From assembly GCF_000151665.1 (NCBI RefSeq), contig NW_013171826.1:64501-128500 (forward strand): a stretch of DNA of 64,000 bases, in the 5' to 3' direction. The DNA is from Blastocystis hominis (Eukaryota; Sar; Bigyra; Opalinata; Blastocystidae). Positions 29,935 through 39,464 of the stretch are shown here, piece by piece (the first letter of the stretch is position 1; each line of letters starts with the position of its first letter). A program made the translations under genes and the position numbers. The notes under the pieces are model-generated. The model ran no database searches and was not told the DNA's origin. It worked only from the letters and a program-made list of their open reading frames with translations.

Positions 29935-31063
29935 AGATATCGTGAATGAACTGTAGACATTGGAATTCAAGGAGATTGGATTGTCATTTGCGTCTGTCAG
30001 TACCCAATCAATGGAATCCAGGTTCGATTGTTCAATCACATCGATCGATAGGTTGTCCCAGGTGATCATGTTGTTCAGTCCCATCGATACATGAATCAGG
30101 TTATCGATCAGCGGACTCTTCAGACCGAATGGTTGAGCATTGATACTACTGTAGACTAGGATCACACTCATGCCATTCGTGATGTCGTAGGCTCCTCTGG
30201 GTAATAACACCTCGTGTTGGGATGTCTCCTCATCGATTAATATCACTTGATCAGATGGTACGTTGTGCAACACGAAGTCGGTATAGAGTGACACAAATGA
30301 GATGTATCACTGATCGAATGACAGAGGATTGTCCAGCTTCACTTCCTTCTTCGTAGTATTACCGAACACTTCCATCATGGAGAACTAGTTCATCGGTAGA
30401 ATTGAGGAAGGCACTTGATCATACACATCTTCTATTGTCAACTGGAGTTCGAATTCGCCGTTCAATCGCATGATATTACCATCCATATCGCGGAATAAAA
30501 ACATCAATCCGGCTATCATCGGAATGCAGATGTTTTCCATGGTGCGGAGATAATTAACCTCGGGATCGTCAATGATCATTGTGGTGAGCAGGTTGTTGTT
30601 CTGGTTGGCAATCTTCAGATCGGAGGAACGCACGAGAGACGAGTACACTTGGATCACTTGACGATTTCGCATGATATCAATCACGTTCGATCCATAGAAC
30701 GAAGCGGGTAGAATGACCATATACCCTTCCAAACCGAGGATTTCTCGAATATCCGGAGCATTGGTGAAATCGATGCTGTGTGTGGACTGGATATAAATAC
30801 ACCCATAACTCGAAGCCTTCGTAGATATCGAGAACGTAGTATCGGTCATGGTGTTGAGGATGGCAATGATTTGACCGATCGTGTAGTATCCAGGAGGAAT
30901 CGTTAGCTCCTCGTCATTCGTGTTCGTGACCACATTCGTAGAATCCACGTTGTTGAACATGACTTGATTGGGTGTGAACAGGACAGTCATGGAAGTGATG
31001 TAGGGATTCCGATACTTGTAAGGGTTGATCCATTCGAACTTGCCTTGACTAGGTGAGCCTTAA
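29935..31063 (-). pseudogene. Fusion remnant of two Polinton structural genes
   Basis: The N-terminal two thirds match the start of the 1021-aa structural protein (element A, 7102-10167), and the last 90 or so codons match the C-terminal half of the 232-aa family protein (49597-50295). The join is at about 30185-30195, where both parents code for a Tyr-Asp-Ile sequence, so the intervening 2-3 kb was lost by recombination in short homology. In-frame stops interrupt it at about 31060 (a CAA-type codon is now TAA), 30386-30388 (TAG) and 30307-30309 (TGA). It is dead. Confidence 0.8.
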
Positions 31064-31294
31064 ATGAGCACGGAGTAGTGTATGGTTTGTCTCTCTTTAC
31101 CATAGTAGTTGGTAATTGGCGTGGTTTTGCGCGAAAATTTGATCCTTGCCGACGTGTGGTGTCATGATTAGCCCGGATTCCATGGAAAAGAATGGCAGAA
31201 AAGCATATTAATACTGCCGACAAATGGCCTATAGTTTTATGGTAATTTTGGCGCGAAAAAGGCGGTCATGTTTTTTCGCGTAATACGCTCCAAT
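29935..31294. mobile_element. Polinton C remnant, internally deleted
   Basis: A decayed Polinton end in the same orientation as B2. It holds one fused, stop-ridden structural gene and a terminal stretch (about 31090-31294) rich in GCGCGAAAA and TTTTTTCGCG phrases. The terminal stretch resembles the A-type end (TTTCGCG...CAATT) but differs from the B type. The left side is truncated at the (TATC)n tract. B2 lies immediately to the right. Confidence 0.75.
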
Positions 31295-31300
31295 TATTTA
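31295..31300. repeat. Left target-site duplication of Polinton B2 (TATTTA)
   Basis: TATTTA directly precedes AGTAGTAGGG. The same six bases follow the right terminus at 54172-54177. Six-base duplications are typical of Polinton integration. Confidence 0.9.
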
Positions 31301-31729
31301 AGTAGTAGGGAAAAGACGGGAAACACGCGGAAATCCATTTTCTACCAAATAACCGCGGCAACCCATTTTCTGCCATTTTCGACCATTTTCTGCCATGGTC
31401 TTCCTGGTCACCTCGATGACCATGACGGGAAACACGCGGAAATCCATTTTCTACCAAATAACCGCGGCAACCCATTTTCGACCATTTTGACCATTGTCTA
31501 CAGGACCACCTCGATGACCATGACGGGAAACACGCGGAAATCCATTTTCCACCATTTTCTGCCATTACCTGCCTGGCCACCTCGATGACCACGACGTGAA
31601 ACGCGCGGAAACCCATGGCTGCCAATTTCGGCCATTGGGGGAGCAAAGCTCCCCCGGGGAAGCGAAGCTTCCCCCAATTCCTGCAATGTTAACCTGACTT
31701 CCATTGTTGGCCATGGTATGCATGGATGT
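31301..31729. repeat. Left terminal inverted repeat of Polinton B2 (429 bp)
   Basis: Reverse complement of 53743-54171. It consists of four or so imperfect tandem units (about 70-110 bp) built from ATTTCCGCGTGTTTCCCGTC, GGTCATCGAGGTG and AAAATGG phrases in the opposite sense, plus a double hairpin at 31637-31675. It ends inward at CATGGATGT. Confidence 0.95.
31637..31675. repeat. Double hairpin in left terminal repeat
   Basis: GGGGGAGCAAAGCTCCCCC is joined directly to GGGGAAGCGAAGCTTCCCC. It is mirrored in the right repeat (53797-53835) and absent from the B1 repeat, where the flanking AATTGG and CCGAAATT are contiguous. Confidence 0.9.
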
Positions 31730-31751
31730 CCAAAGTGAAAGATTGCTTCCT

Positions 31752-34700
31752 TTACTTCAGTCTATAATGCCCGAATGCAAGTGTGTGTATGTTGTCGTCC
31801 AAGATCCAACGTTTGTTATCTGTGCAAGTCATGAGGGTCTTGGTTTGCTCCTTCGTGCTGATATTGAAGGCCTGGTTGTTGATGCGCTTGAAGCTGCCTT
31901 CGATCACTGCATCTTCCTTCTTCTCGGCCTCAAGTACACGCTTGTACAAATCGATGTTCTTCACGCTCATTCTCTCACCATCGATCACCACGTTGCGAGG
32001 AACTCCCTTTGCTGCGTTGTGTATCACATGCTTCTCATCAACCAAACAGTACATCTTCGGTCTAAGTCCCACGAACTCCGTGATGCGATGTCCGTTGTGC
32101 TCGTCCTTGAAGATAGGACCAGGCAACTTCTTGTTGAAATTGAGGAACGAGTCCAATGAAGGGAACTTTCTCTTGTCCACTTCATGCTCGTAATACTTCA
32201 CGAGTTCTCCATAGAAGTAGCTCGTATTATCCAACTCAGAAAAGTCGAATGATTTGTACATATCGCACATCTTGTGAACGATGTTAGCGCGATCGTGCAG
32301 TTGCACGATGAGCGAGTCCGTGTCCTGTCCCAACAGCTCCACGTTATCGAATGTGTTCTTGAGCACGTTGTAGTAGAAATCGTAGATGATGTGTTTGGAC
32401 ATGTCGAGAATGGCGAACCCGATGAAGAATGGCTTCTCCACCCTGCGCACCGGTGTGTTCAATTTGATGCCAATCAGATTTTCGGAGTACATGGTGGTTC
32501 CTGCGATCATGTCATATCCATGCTTCTGGATGATGGCCTCACGTTCATTCCATGTGCTAGCGAACTTCACCTTCATTCGTTTCAGTCCAGTCTCCACGAA
32601 TTTTCCATAGGTGGAGTTTGCTAATAATTTGTACAGGTTCTTTTCTACGGTGGTCTTTGATTTGGCTCGTTTCTCACTGAGCATATTGACGTATTCGAAG
32701 ATGAAGGGTGCTTGTTTGAAACGGATGATGCGGTGGATGTGCGTGACGTGATAACCCTGTTGAAGACCCAATTGCAACAGAGAGTAGTGCACGAGATACT
32801 TTTGACGAGGCACAAGATCGCAGATGAGTTTCGGTGTATTCACCTCTTTCACCTTGTCCACAATATCGTTCTTCGCTGCGTACTTCTTGATTCCGTCTGA
32901 GTACATACCTACCTTCTGTACGGGGAAGAATGGCAAGTCATTGAATTTATCGTGTAGTTCCACTGGTGCCTCGATGTCACATTCGATGAAGAATCCGTAC
33001 TTGCCGAACGTCTTCAGTGATTGCACCCACCCATTCGGATCACGATTGATCCTTTCCATTATTTCTCGTCGCTCGGGTACACCCACCAATTCGTAAGGCA
33101 TCATTCTGTGCATGGCTCCTCCATACAGGTTGTTGGCGTCGAGGTAGTAGATGGATGATTGTTCTCCGTTGTTGTCAATGTTATCAAGGTCGACTTTGGC
33201 GTGCCTTTTCACGATCTGTGTGATGCCTCCTCGAAGGTTCTTGAGTAGACGCATGAAGTCATCTATCTCATTTGTCTCCATCAATCGAATGCCCTTGCTC
33301 TCATAGAACTCGCCCATGCGATTCAAGAACACATTTACGAGTTGTTTCTCCTCAAGTCCCTCATTCGCGTTGATTCGCATGATGTACTGAGCCCATTTCC
33401 TTGCGAGGGTCATGAGGCTACTCTCGCTATGATCGCCCTCCATTGTCACCTTCAAGAAGAGCGAATAGGCCATTTGTGGTGCTGTGATATAGTGCATCGG
33501 ATCAACACCGAATGCGTTCAGTGTGGTAATGCGGAAGTGTTCGAATGCATCAGCCATGAGAGTTACATCGAGTACATTGTACAATTCGTAGTATTCACCC
33601 CATGTCTTGATGTCGAAGGTCTTCCACAGCTTCACCATGTGATCATATTCGTCTTGGGGCATCATTTCTCCCTTCATATCATCAATGCATTGTTTGCGAG
33701 AAGGAATGGTGGTATTGTTCAATGACTCGTATGATTTGATGAGGCTGTAGAACATGGGTTCTTTCCGTGTCAACAGATCGATGTACTCGTCCTTCCATTG
33801 CTTACCTCGTGATTCACAGTATTTGCGTAGTTGTTGTTTGGTGTGCACATACAAATCAAGGTTCCCTCCGAGTGTCTGTGCCACAATGGAACGCAGTGGA
33901 CTGCTGATGAGCTTCAACGAGTCCTTGAATTGTATGCCATTGTACTCAATCTGCATCTCCTTGTCTTCAGTGGTTGGAATGACTTCCAAGGAGTCACTAG
34001 TGGTTGAATGAGCTGCGATGAGTTTCATGATGAACGTGAAGTCGTAGTGTGACCCATTGTGGAAGTATACGGGTAGACGATAGTTCTTCTTGTTGAACGA
34101 GAGTTGGAGATTGCACTTGGTACAACAGGTGCAAATGTACTGCCCGGCTTCGAAGCTGCATATCCCTCCCTTTCCTGTTGTGTATTCACCTGTCACATGT
34201 GCGTGATGTCGTACTTTGTCGTTCTCCAGTTTCTTGCGACAGAAGGGACACACGGTTGTTGCACGAAAGTCCTTCTCGATGCTAGGAGAGTTCTCGAGGG
34301 GTAATTCATCGAATAGATATGTTTTCACACTCCCTTGCAATTGCACGAGATAGTCCATGAAAGGACGAAGCTCTTCTTCGCTCTCGTGTGGTGCATGGAA
34401 GACTCTCAGTTGAGTCTGGATGGCAGGGATACGAGACACGGCTAGACAGGATAACATGATTGGCTTGTGTCTGTTCTTGTCATCAATGGCTGACTCGAAG
34501 TCAGCGTACACGACAACCGGTGCTGGCATTTCATATCGCTGGTTGGTGAATCGCAACCGAGTCTCATTGGTTGACAAGTCGTACTGCTCGCTTTCATCAA
34601 CGAGTTCTCGATGTACCTGTACTTCGTGAGCATGAACGTCTTTGCGAGACCCGAAGAAGTCGTCGCAGAATCTGCATTTCACATTTCTCGAAAGGTTTTT

Positions 34701-36176
34701 ATTCTTCGCATCACTTCGTCGTGTCATACGATGCTTGAAATCATTCACATCCTTGATGTACAAGAAGTGTTTGGGCGTTCCCTCAGGTAGATTCAAGTCG
34801 TTCAAGATGCAGAGGGAGAGAGGGGAACGTGATTTCTCCTTACCTTTGTACACGACATCGCACGTGAATAAATCGAATTGTTCCTTCGACTTATCGATGT
34901 ACCCAGGCAAGAGTGTGACCTCGAATACATTGAGCGATACTTTCAACAATGCCTCCAATGCGGCGAATTTCTCTTCACTTGCGTCGAATGGGACGTTGTC
35001 ACGAATGCCCATCGCCTCCTCTACCTCGTGAATGGTCACTCCGAACACTTTGTACTTGTCGGGTTGTTTCCACCACTTGTTGTACACGGTTGCATCGCCA
35101 ATCTTACAATTCGCGACGATCTTATGCCCGCCTTCACTGGCCAGAATGAGGCACCGTTGTAGGCACCGGTTGTCATCGAAATCCGGGTTGAGCGCTGTGC
35201 GTCCGATGACGTACGGTGTGTGCTGCTTGTAGCCAACGAATGTCCGTAGTGGGAACATCTCGATATGGAACCCGATCCAACCAGCGTACCTAAAACCGCT
35301 TCCCTCTGTCTCCTGTTCCTCTACGGCATTTTTGTACCACTTCCGATACTCCTCGATCCACTCATCGATACGTTCTCGACGAACGATGCGGAGGTGTCCC
35401 AATCGATCATCGGTGAGGTTGAGGATCTTGGAGTCTCCATCATGTGTCCACATGAGGTTGTATGCCATGATGGTGATGAAACATTGATTGTATTCACGCA
35501 TACCATTGATGATGAACTTTTTCAAGACTTCATTGAATTCATTTGTCTCATCGAATATGAGATTGATCGGTTCCACTTCCTCATCGCTCTTCTCACCCGG
35601 TAGTCGAACCCACAGTCTGTTGTCAAAATCGTTGTTGAGACGGAAGTCCTTCTTGGTGCGCTTCTCCTTCACCCACTCCTTGTACATGTCTCCTTGCACG
35701 GTGTGATAGTACGTGAGTGCATATCCAAGTGACGAGTCGATCACATCACTCAATCGTCCCTGTGAGACCTTGCGATCGAAGCGTTCGTATGCCTTATTGC
35801 GTCTCATTTCACGTCTCTTCTCCACGGTGTTCAGGTAACCGGGTAAGTGACGTTGTCGCTTGTCACCGAATTCATGTCCATTCCACTCATACTCGAGGTA
35901 CCGCTCGTTCCATGCCTTGCTTCCCACGACGAGATACTTGCGCTCGCCTTTGGGATCACTCACGCGTCTATGTGTCACTCGTCTTTTGGGTGTTACTTGT
36001 TTCACTCCGAGTACCTTGTTCGACAAATAGGCTCTCGTGTCAGGCATGGTCTGATCGGTGAACGTATCGCCGACCCTGTAGTACTTGGCGGCCAATCGCT
36101 TCCAGGTTGGCCCATCGATCTTGATTTGTTTTCCTGTTTCAGGGTTGATAGTATATCCTTCGCGTTGTGAACTCAT
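31752..36176 (-). CDS. Protein-primed DNA polymerase B (Polinton pPolB), copy B2
   Basis: This 1474-aa protein is a near-identical homologue of the copy at 1847-6358, with all motifs kept: YADFES, HNGSHYDFTF and YNVLDVTLMAD for proofreading, and DANNLYGG, KLLANSTYGKF and GQDTDS for polymerisation. The C2H2 finger and the CPFC...CTKCNLQL zinc cluster are also present. The N-terminal NPETGKQIKIDGPTW motif is shared with the adjacent 142-aa protein. It is shorter than B1 because a linker after about residue 55 is replaced. It is the last gene before the left terminal repeat; its stop is 23 bp from the repeat edge. The start lies in a TATAAATG box. The protein would initiate DNA synthesis from a terminal protein at the inverted repeats; no separate terminal-protein domain could be assigned, but the long N-terminal region (about 550 aa) is a candidate. 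Confidence 0.95.
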   Translation of the reverse strand: MSSQREGYTINPETGKQIKIDGPTWKRLAAKYYRVGDTFTDQTMPDTRAYLSNKVLGVKQVTPKRRVTHRRVSDPKGERKYLVVGSKAWNERYLEYEWNGHEFGDKRQRHLPGYLNTVEKRREMRRNKAYERFDRKVSQGRLSDVIDSSLGYALTYYHTVQGDMYKEWVKEKRTKKDFRLNNDFDNRLWVRLPGEKSDEEVEPINLIFDETNEFNEVLKKFIINGMREYNQCFITIMAYNLMWTHDGDSKILNLTDDRLGHLRIVRRERIDEWIEEYRKWYKNAVEEQETEGSGFRYAGWIGFHIEMFPLRTFVGYKQHTPYVIGRTALNPDFDDNRCLQRCLILASEGGHKIVANCKIGDATVYNKWWKQPDKYKVFGVTIHEVEEAMGIRDNVPFDASEEKFAALEALLKVSLNVFEVTLLPGYIDKSKEQFDLFTCDVVYKGKEKSRSPLSLCILNDLNLPEGTPKHFLYIKDVNDFKHRMTRRSDAKNKNLSRNVKCRFCDDFFGSRKDVHAHEVQVHRELVDESEQYDLSTNETRLRFTNQRYEMPAPVVVYADFESAIDDKNRHKPIMLSCLAVSRIPAIQTQLRVFHAPHESEEELRPFMDYLVQLQGSVKTYLFDELPLENSPSIEKDFRATTVCPFCRKKLENDKVRHHAHVTGEYTTGKGGICSFEAGQYICTCCTKCNLQLSFNKKNYRLPVYFHNGSHYDFTFIMKLIAAHSTTSDSLEVIPTTEDKEMQIEYNGIQFKDSLKLISSPLRSIVAQTLGGNLDLYVHTKQQLRKYCESRGKQWKDEYIDLLTRKEPMFYSLIKSYESLNNTTIPSRKQCIDDMKGEMMPQDEYDHMVKLWKTFDIKTWGEYYELYNVLDVTLMADAFEHFRITTLNAFGVDPMHYITAPQMAYSLFLKVTMEGDHSESSLMTLARKWAQYIMRINANEGLEEKQLVNVFLNRMGEFYESKGIRLMETNEIDDFMRLLKNLRGGITQIVKRHAKVDLDNIDNNGEQSSIYYLDANNLYGGAMHRMMPYELVGVPERREIMERINRDPNGWVQSLKTFGKYGFFIECDIEAPVELHDKFNDLPFFPVQKVGMYSDGIKKYAAKNDIVDKVKEVNTPKLICDLVPRQKYLVHYSLLQLGLQQGYHVTHIHRIIRFKQAPFIFEYVNMLSEKRAKSKTTVEKNLYKLLANSTYGKFVETGLKRMKVKFASTWNEREAIIQKHGYDMIAGTTMYSENLIGIKLNTPVRRVEKPFFIGFAILDMSKHIIYDFYYNVLKNTFDNVELLGQDTDSLIVQLHDRANIVHKMCDMYKSFDFSELDNTSYFYGELVKYYEHEVDKRKFPSLDSFLNFNKKLPGPIFKDEHNGHRITEFVGLRPKMYCLVDEKHVIHNAAKGVPRNVVIDGERMSVKNIDLYKRVLEAEKKEDAVIEGSFKRINNQAFNISTKEQTKTLMTCTDNKRWILDDNIHTLAFGHYRLK

Positions 36177-36261
36177 TTATATAAGGGTCACAAAATCTTT
36201 AAGTGGTGATACACGTGTGACCAAAGTGAAATAGTTAGGAGCTTGGCTTACTCCTAGAAGA

Positions 36262-36300
36262 GGGGCAACGTACGTTGCCCCGGGATGCCTTCGGCATCCC
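36262..36300. repeat. Double hairpin between polymerase and 142-aa gene
   Basis: GGGGCAACGTACGTTGCCCC is joined to GGGATGCCTTCGGCATCCC. In B1 the first hairpin is missing and the second is damaged (1749-1790). The second palindrome abuts the stop codon of the 142-aa gene. Confidence 0.85.
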
Positions 36301-36728
36301 TAGAATGGGAAGATAGCATGGCCATCCGCATCGTACTCGAATTCATCGATGTCGTAGAACTCGGATTCCGATGAATCAGAATCACTAGAATTGGGGTCAG
36401 CGAATGCAATGCTAATGTCTGGATCATTATCGTATGCCTCAGCTTCTTCTTTGGTCATTTTCACCCATTGTCCTTTTACGCGTCTATAGTTGTCATGGAG
36501 TAACTCGTAGTATGCTGTGCCACCAATAATCATGGAGCGATTGCTGGGAGAAAGTATTCTCGACTTGGGAACATATTTCGTCGTATCTGGTGGTAATGGT
36601 TTGTCGTACAAGCGATTCAATTTCTCGTCGTACTTGTATCCACGCTTGAGAAGATTCCAGAAGCGAACTCCGTTGATTTGGATTTCTCGGCCAGTATTGG
36701 GATTCAAAGTGTGAGTAGGTCTATTCAT
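36300..36728 (-). CDS. Small acidic protein with NPxTGR adaptor-like motif (copy B2)
   Basis: 142 aa, differing from the copy at 1320-1748 by only a few residues. The N-terminal NPNTGREIQINGVRFWNLL aligns with the first residues of the polymerase (NPETGKQIKIDGPTWKRL), so the two neighbouring genes share a tag of about 20 residues. The tail is acidic and Ser-rich. Three overlapping TATATTTA repeats lie just upstream of a TAAATG start (36728-36765), a likely promoter. It is transcribed toward the polymerase and probably co-expressed with it. Candidate roles are polymerase partner, adaptor or terminal protein; none is shown by sequence. Confidence 0.8.
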   Translation of the reverse strand: MNRPTHTLNPNTGREIQINGVRFWNLLKRGYKYDEKLNRLYDKPLPPDTTKYVPKSRILSPSNRSMIIGGTAYYELLHDNYRRVKGQWVKMTKEEAEAYDNDPDISIAFADPNSSDSDSSESEFYDIDEFEYDADGHAIFPF

Positions 36729-36788
36729 TTATATATTTATATATTTATATATTTATATTTTCTCTTTTAACCCTAGATGCTTCCCTAA

Positions 36789-37301
36789 ATGAAGTACAAG
36801 AAAACAGAGAACAACACATGGTCTTCCCTGGTACGCACTTGTGAGGACGAGAATATCGAACTCGCCGACATCATCATTCACACCAAGTATCCGATCAATT
36901 CCGAGCGTCTATTCGGTTTCAGTGTTTGCACTCCGCAAGCAAATGTGAACTGTGGTTTGATCTTGCACGACTATGATTGCATGGAGATGACGTTGGACGA
37001 AACTCGCCCACCTTTGTTTACCGAGGATGAATGGGAGTATCTATTGCCTCAATTGAAATCCAACGGTCTGCTCGGTGTGCCTTTGAACGTTTTCTGTAGG
37101 ACGTATGACGCTCAGCCCTATGTGGTGCCTGTGGTAACTGAGAATCGTGCTGTTTACTTCTTCTCCAACTACTATGTACGCGTGGTCTTCAAGGTGGTGG
37201 ATGATGAAGTGCCGCCCGAGTTGTCCGATCTGTTCATCGATGATGGTGCGTGTCTGAAGGGTGTGTACGTTCGTGCATATCAACGAAATCATCCAAAGTA
37301 A
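36789..37301 (+). CDS. Polinton 170-aa family protein (copy B2)
   Basis: 170 aa with no recognised domain. It diverges from the 142-aa gene across a 60-bp AT-rich spacer that must hold both promoters. The protein ends in PK, with the stop inside a CCAAAGTAAA motif that recurs at gene ends in this element, and the next gene starts 7 bp later. Copy B1 (694-1251) has a double hairpin inserted in the middle. Conservation at both ends between copies supports a real gene. Confidence 0.75.
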   Translation: MKYKKTENNTWSSLVRTCEDENIELADIIIHTKYPINSERLFGFSVCTPQANVNCGLILHDYDCMEMTLDETRPPLFTEDEWEYLLPQLKSNGLLGVPLNVFCRTYDAQPYVVPVVTENRAVYFFSNYYVRVVFKVVDDEVPPELSDLFIDDGACLKGVYVRAYQRNHPK

Positions 37302-37308
37302 AAAGTAA

Positions 37309-37872
37309 ATGTCGTACATTTTCAGCAGCAATGGAAACAACTACACGTTCAAGAAGCTCGACAACATGCTCATCAATATGCCCGAGAAGGACGGTCATCA
37401 TGTGCTAATTCGAGAGACAGTGGATGGCGTTCCTCAATACTCGTGGGGGAGTGCGGCTTGTATCGTGAAAGCGAATGAAGCATTTGTCTTCGAGTACACA
37501 CCAGAAATTACCGAATCATTCAATGGCGAGTGGGGTGGTGATGGTATGCCGCCTATGCCGTCCGGATCATACCTGATAACCACGACTGTCATAACGTACC
37601 TTCCTGACGACATGTTCAACGATTGCACGTCAATCGAATCGGTGGTTGAAAAGGGTTATCGAGTGCTAGTCACGTTTGACAATACGCCTATCCTAGACAG
37701 ACCATACATTGATACATTGAATAGTCTTGTATCTCATACTGGTTATGCTGTTGTTAATGTTGGGGACAACTCTCCTGTCCTTCGTACGTTTTCGAATCTC
37801 CCTCTCATGCTTCTAGGTGGTGTGAAGAGCATCACGATCGTTTTCGAACACCTTTCTTCTGACTCCTCGTAA
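37309..37872 (+). CDS. Polinton 187-aa family protein (copy B2)
   Basis: 187 aa, no recognised domain. It includes a Gly/Pro-rich turn (GGDGMPPMPSGSYLI) followed by beta-strand-like segments, so it could be a capsid-associated beta protein, though this is weak. It starts in a TAAATG box 7 bp after the 170-aa gene, implying joint expression. Its 3' end overlaps the 3' end of the convergent integrase gene by 41 bp. The homologue in B1 (4-685) is frameshifted. Confidence 0.7.
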   Translation: MSYIFSSNGNNYTFKKLDNMLINMPEKDGHHVLIRETVDGVPQYSWGSAACIVKANEAFVFEYTPEITESFNGEWGGDGMPPMPSGSYLITTTVITYLPDDMFNDCTSIESVVEKGYRVLVTFDNTPILDRPYIDTLNSLVSHTGYAVVNVGDNSPVLRTFSNLPLMLLGGVKSITIVFEHLSSDSS

Positions 37873-38806
37873 TGGGTCGATGTGACCTTGCTGCCTCTCG
37901 CAATGCATTCGGTTCCTTTCGACTCTTGGATCGCGTGACTGGTGGTGGTGGTTGTGGTTTACATTTGCTGGCCAGGAGTTCCCAATGATAGCACTTCTGC
38001 TTGCTACCGCTTTCCATATTCTTCACTTCGTACATCAATGGCATGAATCGATCGTCAATGTCAACAACTTCATACAAGTCCTGAGACCATTTGCTCGTCA
38101 ATGATCGCTTTTCCAGAACGCGAGGTCTTCGTGTCACTCGAACATAATCACCTACATCGAATTGAGGTGTTGTGTCCTTCGCTGTCATGTTGGATGGTTC
38201 TGTCTTCTCCGTGTACAAGATGTTGTTGTTCCAAATGTCATTGGGTGTATATCCGGTGTCTCTGTTCTTCCTTGCATTGTGTCTACGAACCGCACCATCG
38301 ATCAAGTCGAACCACACACCTTTCGATTGATTGAATGGAACCATGATGTCTTCCTTGATATCTCGAATTGCTCGTTCGGCTAGTACTGCCTTATTCGCTG
38401 AATCCATGTGATACATGGTGATGTCATACTTGTCCAAGATGTTGGTACGAAAGATGGCATTGGTGAACTCGGTGCCTCGATCAGAGCAAATATGCTTTGG
38501 TGCACCGTATGTTTGAATGATGTCCTTCATCGCATGCGTGACTTCTGTGGCACTCTTGCTTTTCAGTCGCCGAGCCATCAGGTATTTCGAATATCCATCA
38601 ATACATACAAGGACATACTTGTATCCACGATTCTTGTGGAATCCTGTGGACTTCTGTGACCCCAACACTTCCTGAATCCATTTGTCTTGTTTGGAAGAGA
38701 AATCGATGAGATCGATGAAGTATATGTTTCTCTTGAATGAACTGATGATTACTCGAGTTGCACCTTTTCGCTTGGCTGGTTTCCTTAATTCCTTGATCTC
38801 GTTCAT
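37832..38806 (-). CDS. Polinton integrase (rve/DDE family)
   Basis: This 324-aa retroviral-type integrase would insert the element and make the 6-bp duplication. The catalytic core shows the first Asp in YFIDLIDFS (residue 32 or 35), YKYVLVCIDGYSKY, the second Asp in CSDRGTEF and the Glu in KAVLAERAIRDIKE, with 34 residues between the second Asp and the Glu. The C-terminal part (VGDYVRVTRR...YEVVDIDDR...YEVKNMES) looks like the SH3/chromo-like DNA- or chromatin-binding domain common in this family, and the tail is basic. An N-terminal HHCC zinc domain is not evident; the protein begins close to the core. Its ATG lies 2 bp from the ATG of the divergent 68-aa gene, and its 3' end overlaps the 187-aa gene. 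Unlike most genes here, it lacks a TAAATG start box. Confidence 0.93.
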   Translation of the reverse strand: MNEIKELRKPAKRKGATRVIISSFKRNIYFIDLIDFSSKQDKWIQEVLGSQKSTGFHKNRGYKYVLVCIDGYSKYLMARRLKSKSATEVTHAMKDIIQTYGAPKHICSDRGTEFTNAIFRTNILDKYDITMYHMDSANKAVLAERAIRDIKEDIMVPFNQSKGVWFDLIDGAVRRHNARKNRDTGYTPNDIWNNNILYTEKTEPSNMTAKDTTPQFDVGDYVRVTRRPRVLEKRSLTSKWSQDLYEVVDIDDRFMPLMYEVKNMESGSKQKCYHWELLASKCKPQPPPPVTRSKSRKEPNALREAARSHRPITRSQKKGVRKRS

Positions 38807-38808
38807 AA

Positions 38809-39015
38809 ATGAACCGCTTTATTCAATGGCTGAAAAGTGTATGGAAATGGATGAGTGGAAGGAAGAACCACAAACTGGTGGTTGATTCGAAATGCAAGGA
38901 CAGATGTCACTGCTTGTGCGTGTACAACGAGAAGAACGAGAGTAGTGATGATAGTGGGAGTGATATATCTGTACACTCGCCTACATTGGGTGAGACGGAT
39001 ATCAAGGTAAGGTAA
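38809..39015 (+). CDS. Small Cys-containing protein divergent from integrase
   Basis: 68 aa. The N-terminus is an amphipathic, Trp-rich helix (FIQWLKSVWKWMSG), followed by a short Cys cluster (CKDRCHCLC) and an acidic Ser/Asp stretch. It starts in a TAAATG box, head to head with the integrase with only 2 bp between the start codons. It is unrecognised. Plausible as a membrane-associated or zinc-binding accessory protein, but a chance ORF cannot be excluded. Confidence 0.5.
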   Translation: MNRFIQWLKSVWKWMSGRKNHKLVVDSKCKDRCHCLCVYNEKNESSDDSGSDISVHSPTLGETDIKVR

Positions 39016-39053
39016 AAAACATTTAAATAATGTAAACATAAATAGAAATAGAA

Positions 39054-39464
39054 ATGAACTGTTGGATGAATGATGAACGTCTTGATATCACACGTAAATA
39101 TGTGCATGATATGATTAATTCATTTGTTGAGGACCCTAAAGGTACAAATTATCATAATGAGTATAATCCTCCATATATGATGATAAATTCACCTGATCTT
39201 CAACATCTTCTTGTGAAATCATGTAATGATGATAAATACATAGTGAAGTATGGGGGAAGTTCGGAAGGCTTCCCACAAAGTCCCGCCGGGGAAGCGAAGC
39301 TTCCCCGAAACATTGCTGAACTCCGTGCTTTCAATGAGAATATCTATGATATCGAAGGTCATCGTGTGATGACATTAGGTGGTGATACAATTACCATTGA
39401 TATCGATGGTGTTGCATTTGATCAACTCGAATGTGTATCGGGTAAACGATTACCGCCAAAGTAA
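39054..39464 (+). CDS. Unknown Polinton protein with inserted hairpin
   Basis: 136 aa, no recognised domain. A hairpin cluster (39252-39306) codes for residues about 67-84, an insertion that keeps the frame. The stop falls inside a CCAAAGTAAA motif. The start follows TAAATAGAAATAGAAATG, resembling the upstream context of the KilA-N genes rather than the TAAATG of the virion genes. It may be an early or regulatory gene by that analogy. Confidence 0.55.
   Translation: MNCWMNDERLDITRKYVHDMINSFVEDPKGTNYHNEYNPPYMMINSPDLQHLLVKSCNDDKYIVKYGGSSEGFPQSPAGEAKLPRNIAELRAFNENIYDIEGHRVMTLGGDTITIDIDGVAFDQLECVSGKRLPPK
39252..39306. repeat. Hairpin cluster inside 136-aa gene
   Basis: An imperfect GGGGGAAG...CTTCCC hairpin is followed by the perfect GGGGAAGCGAAGCTTCCCC. 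The second is identical in sequence to one arm of the terminal-repeat double hairpin. Confidence 0.8.
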
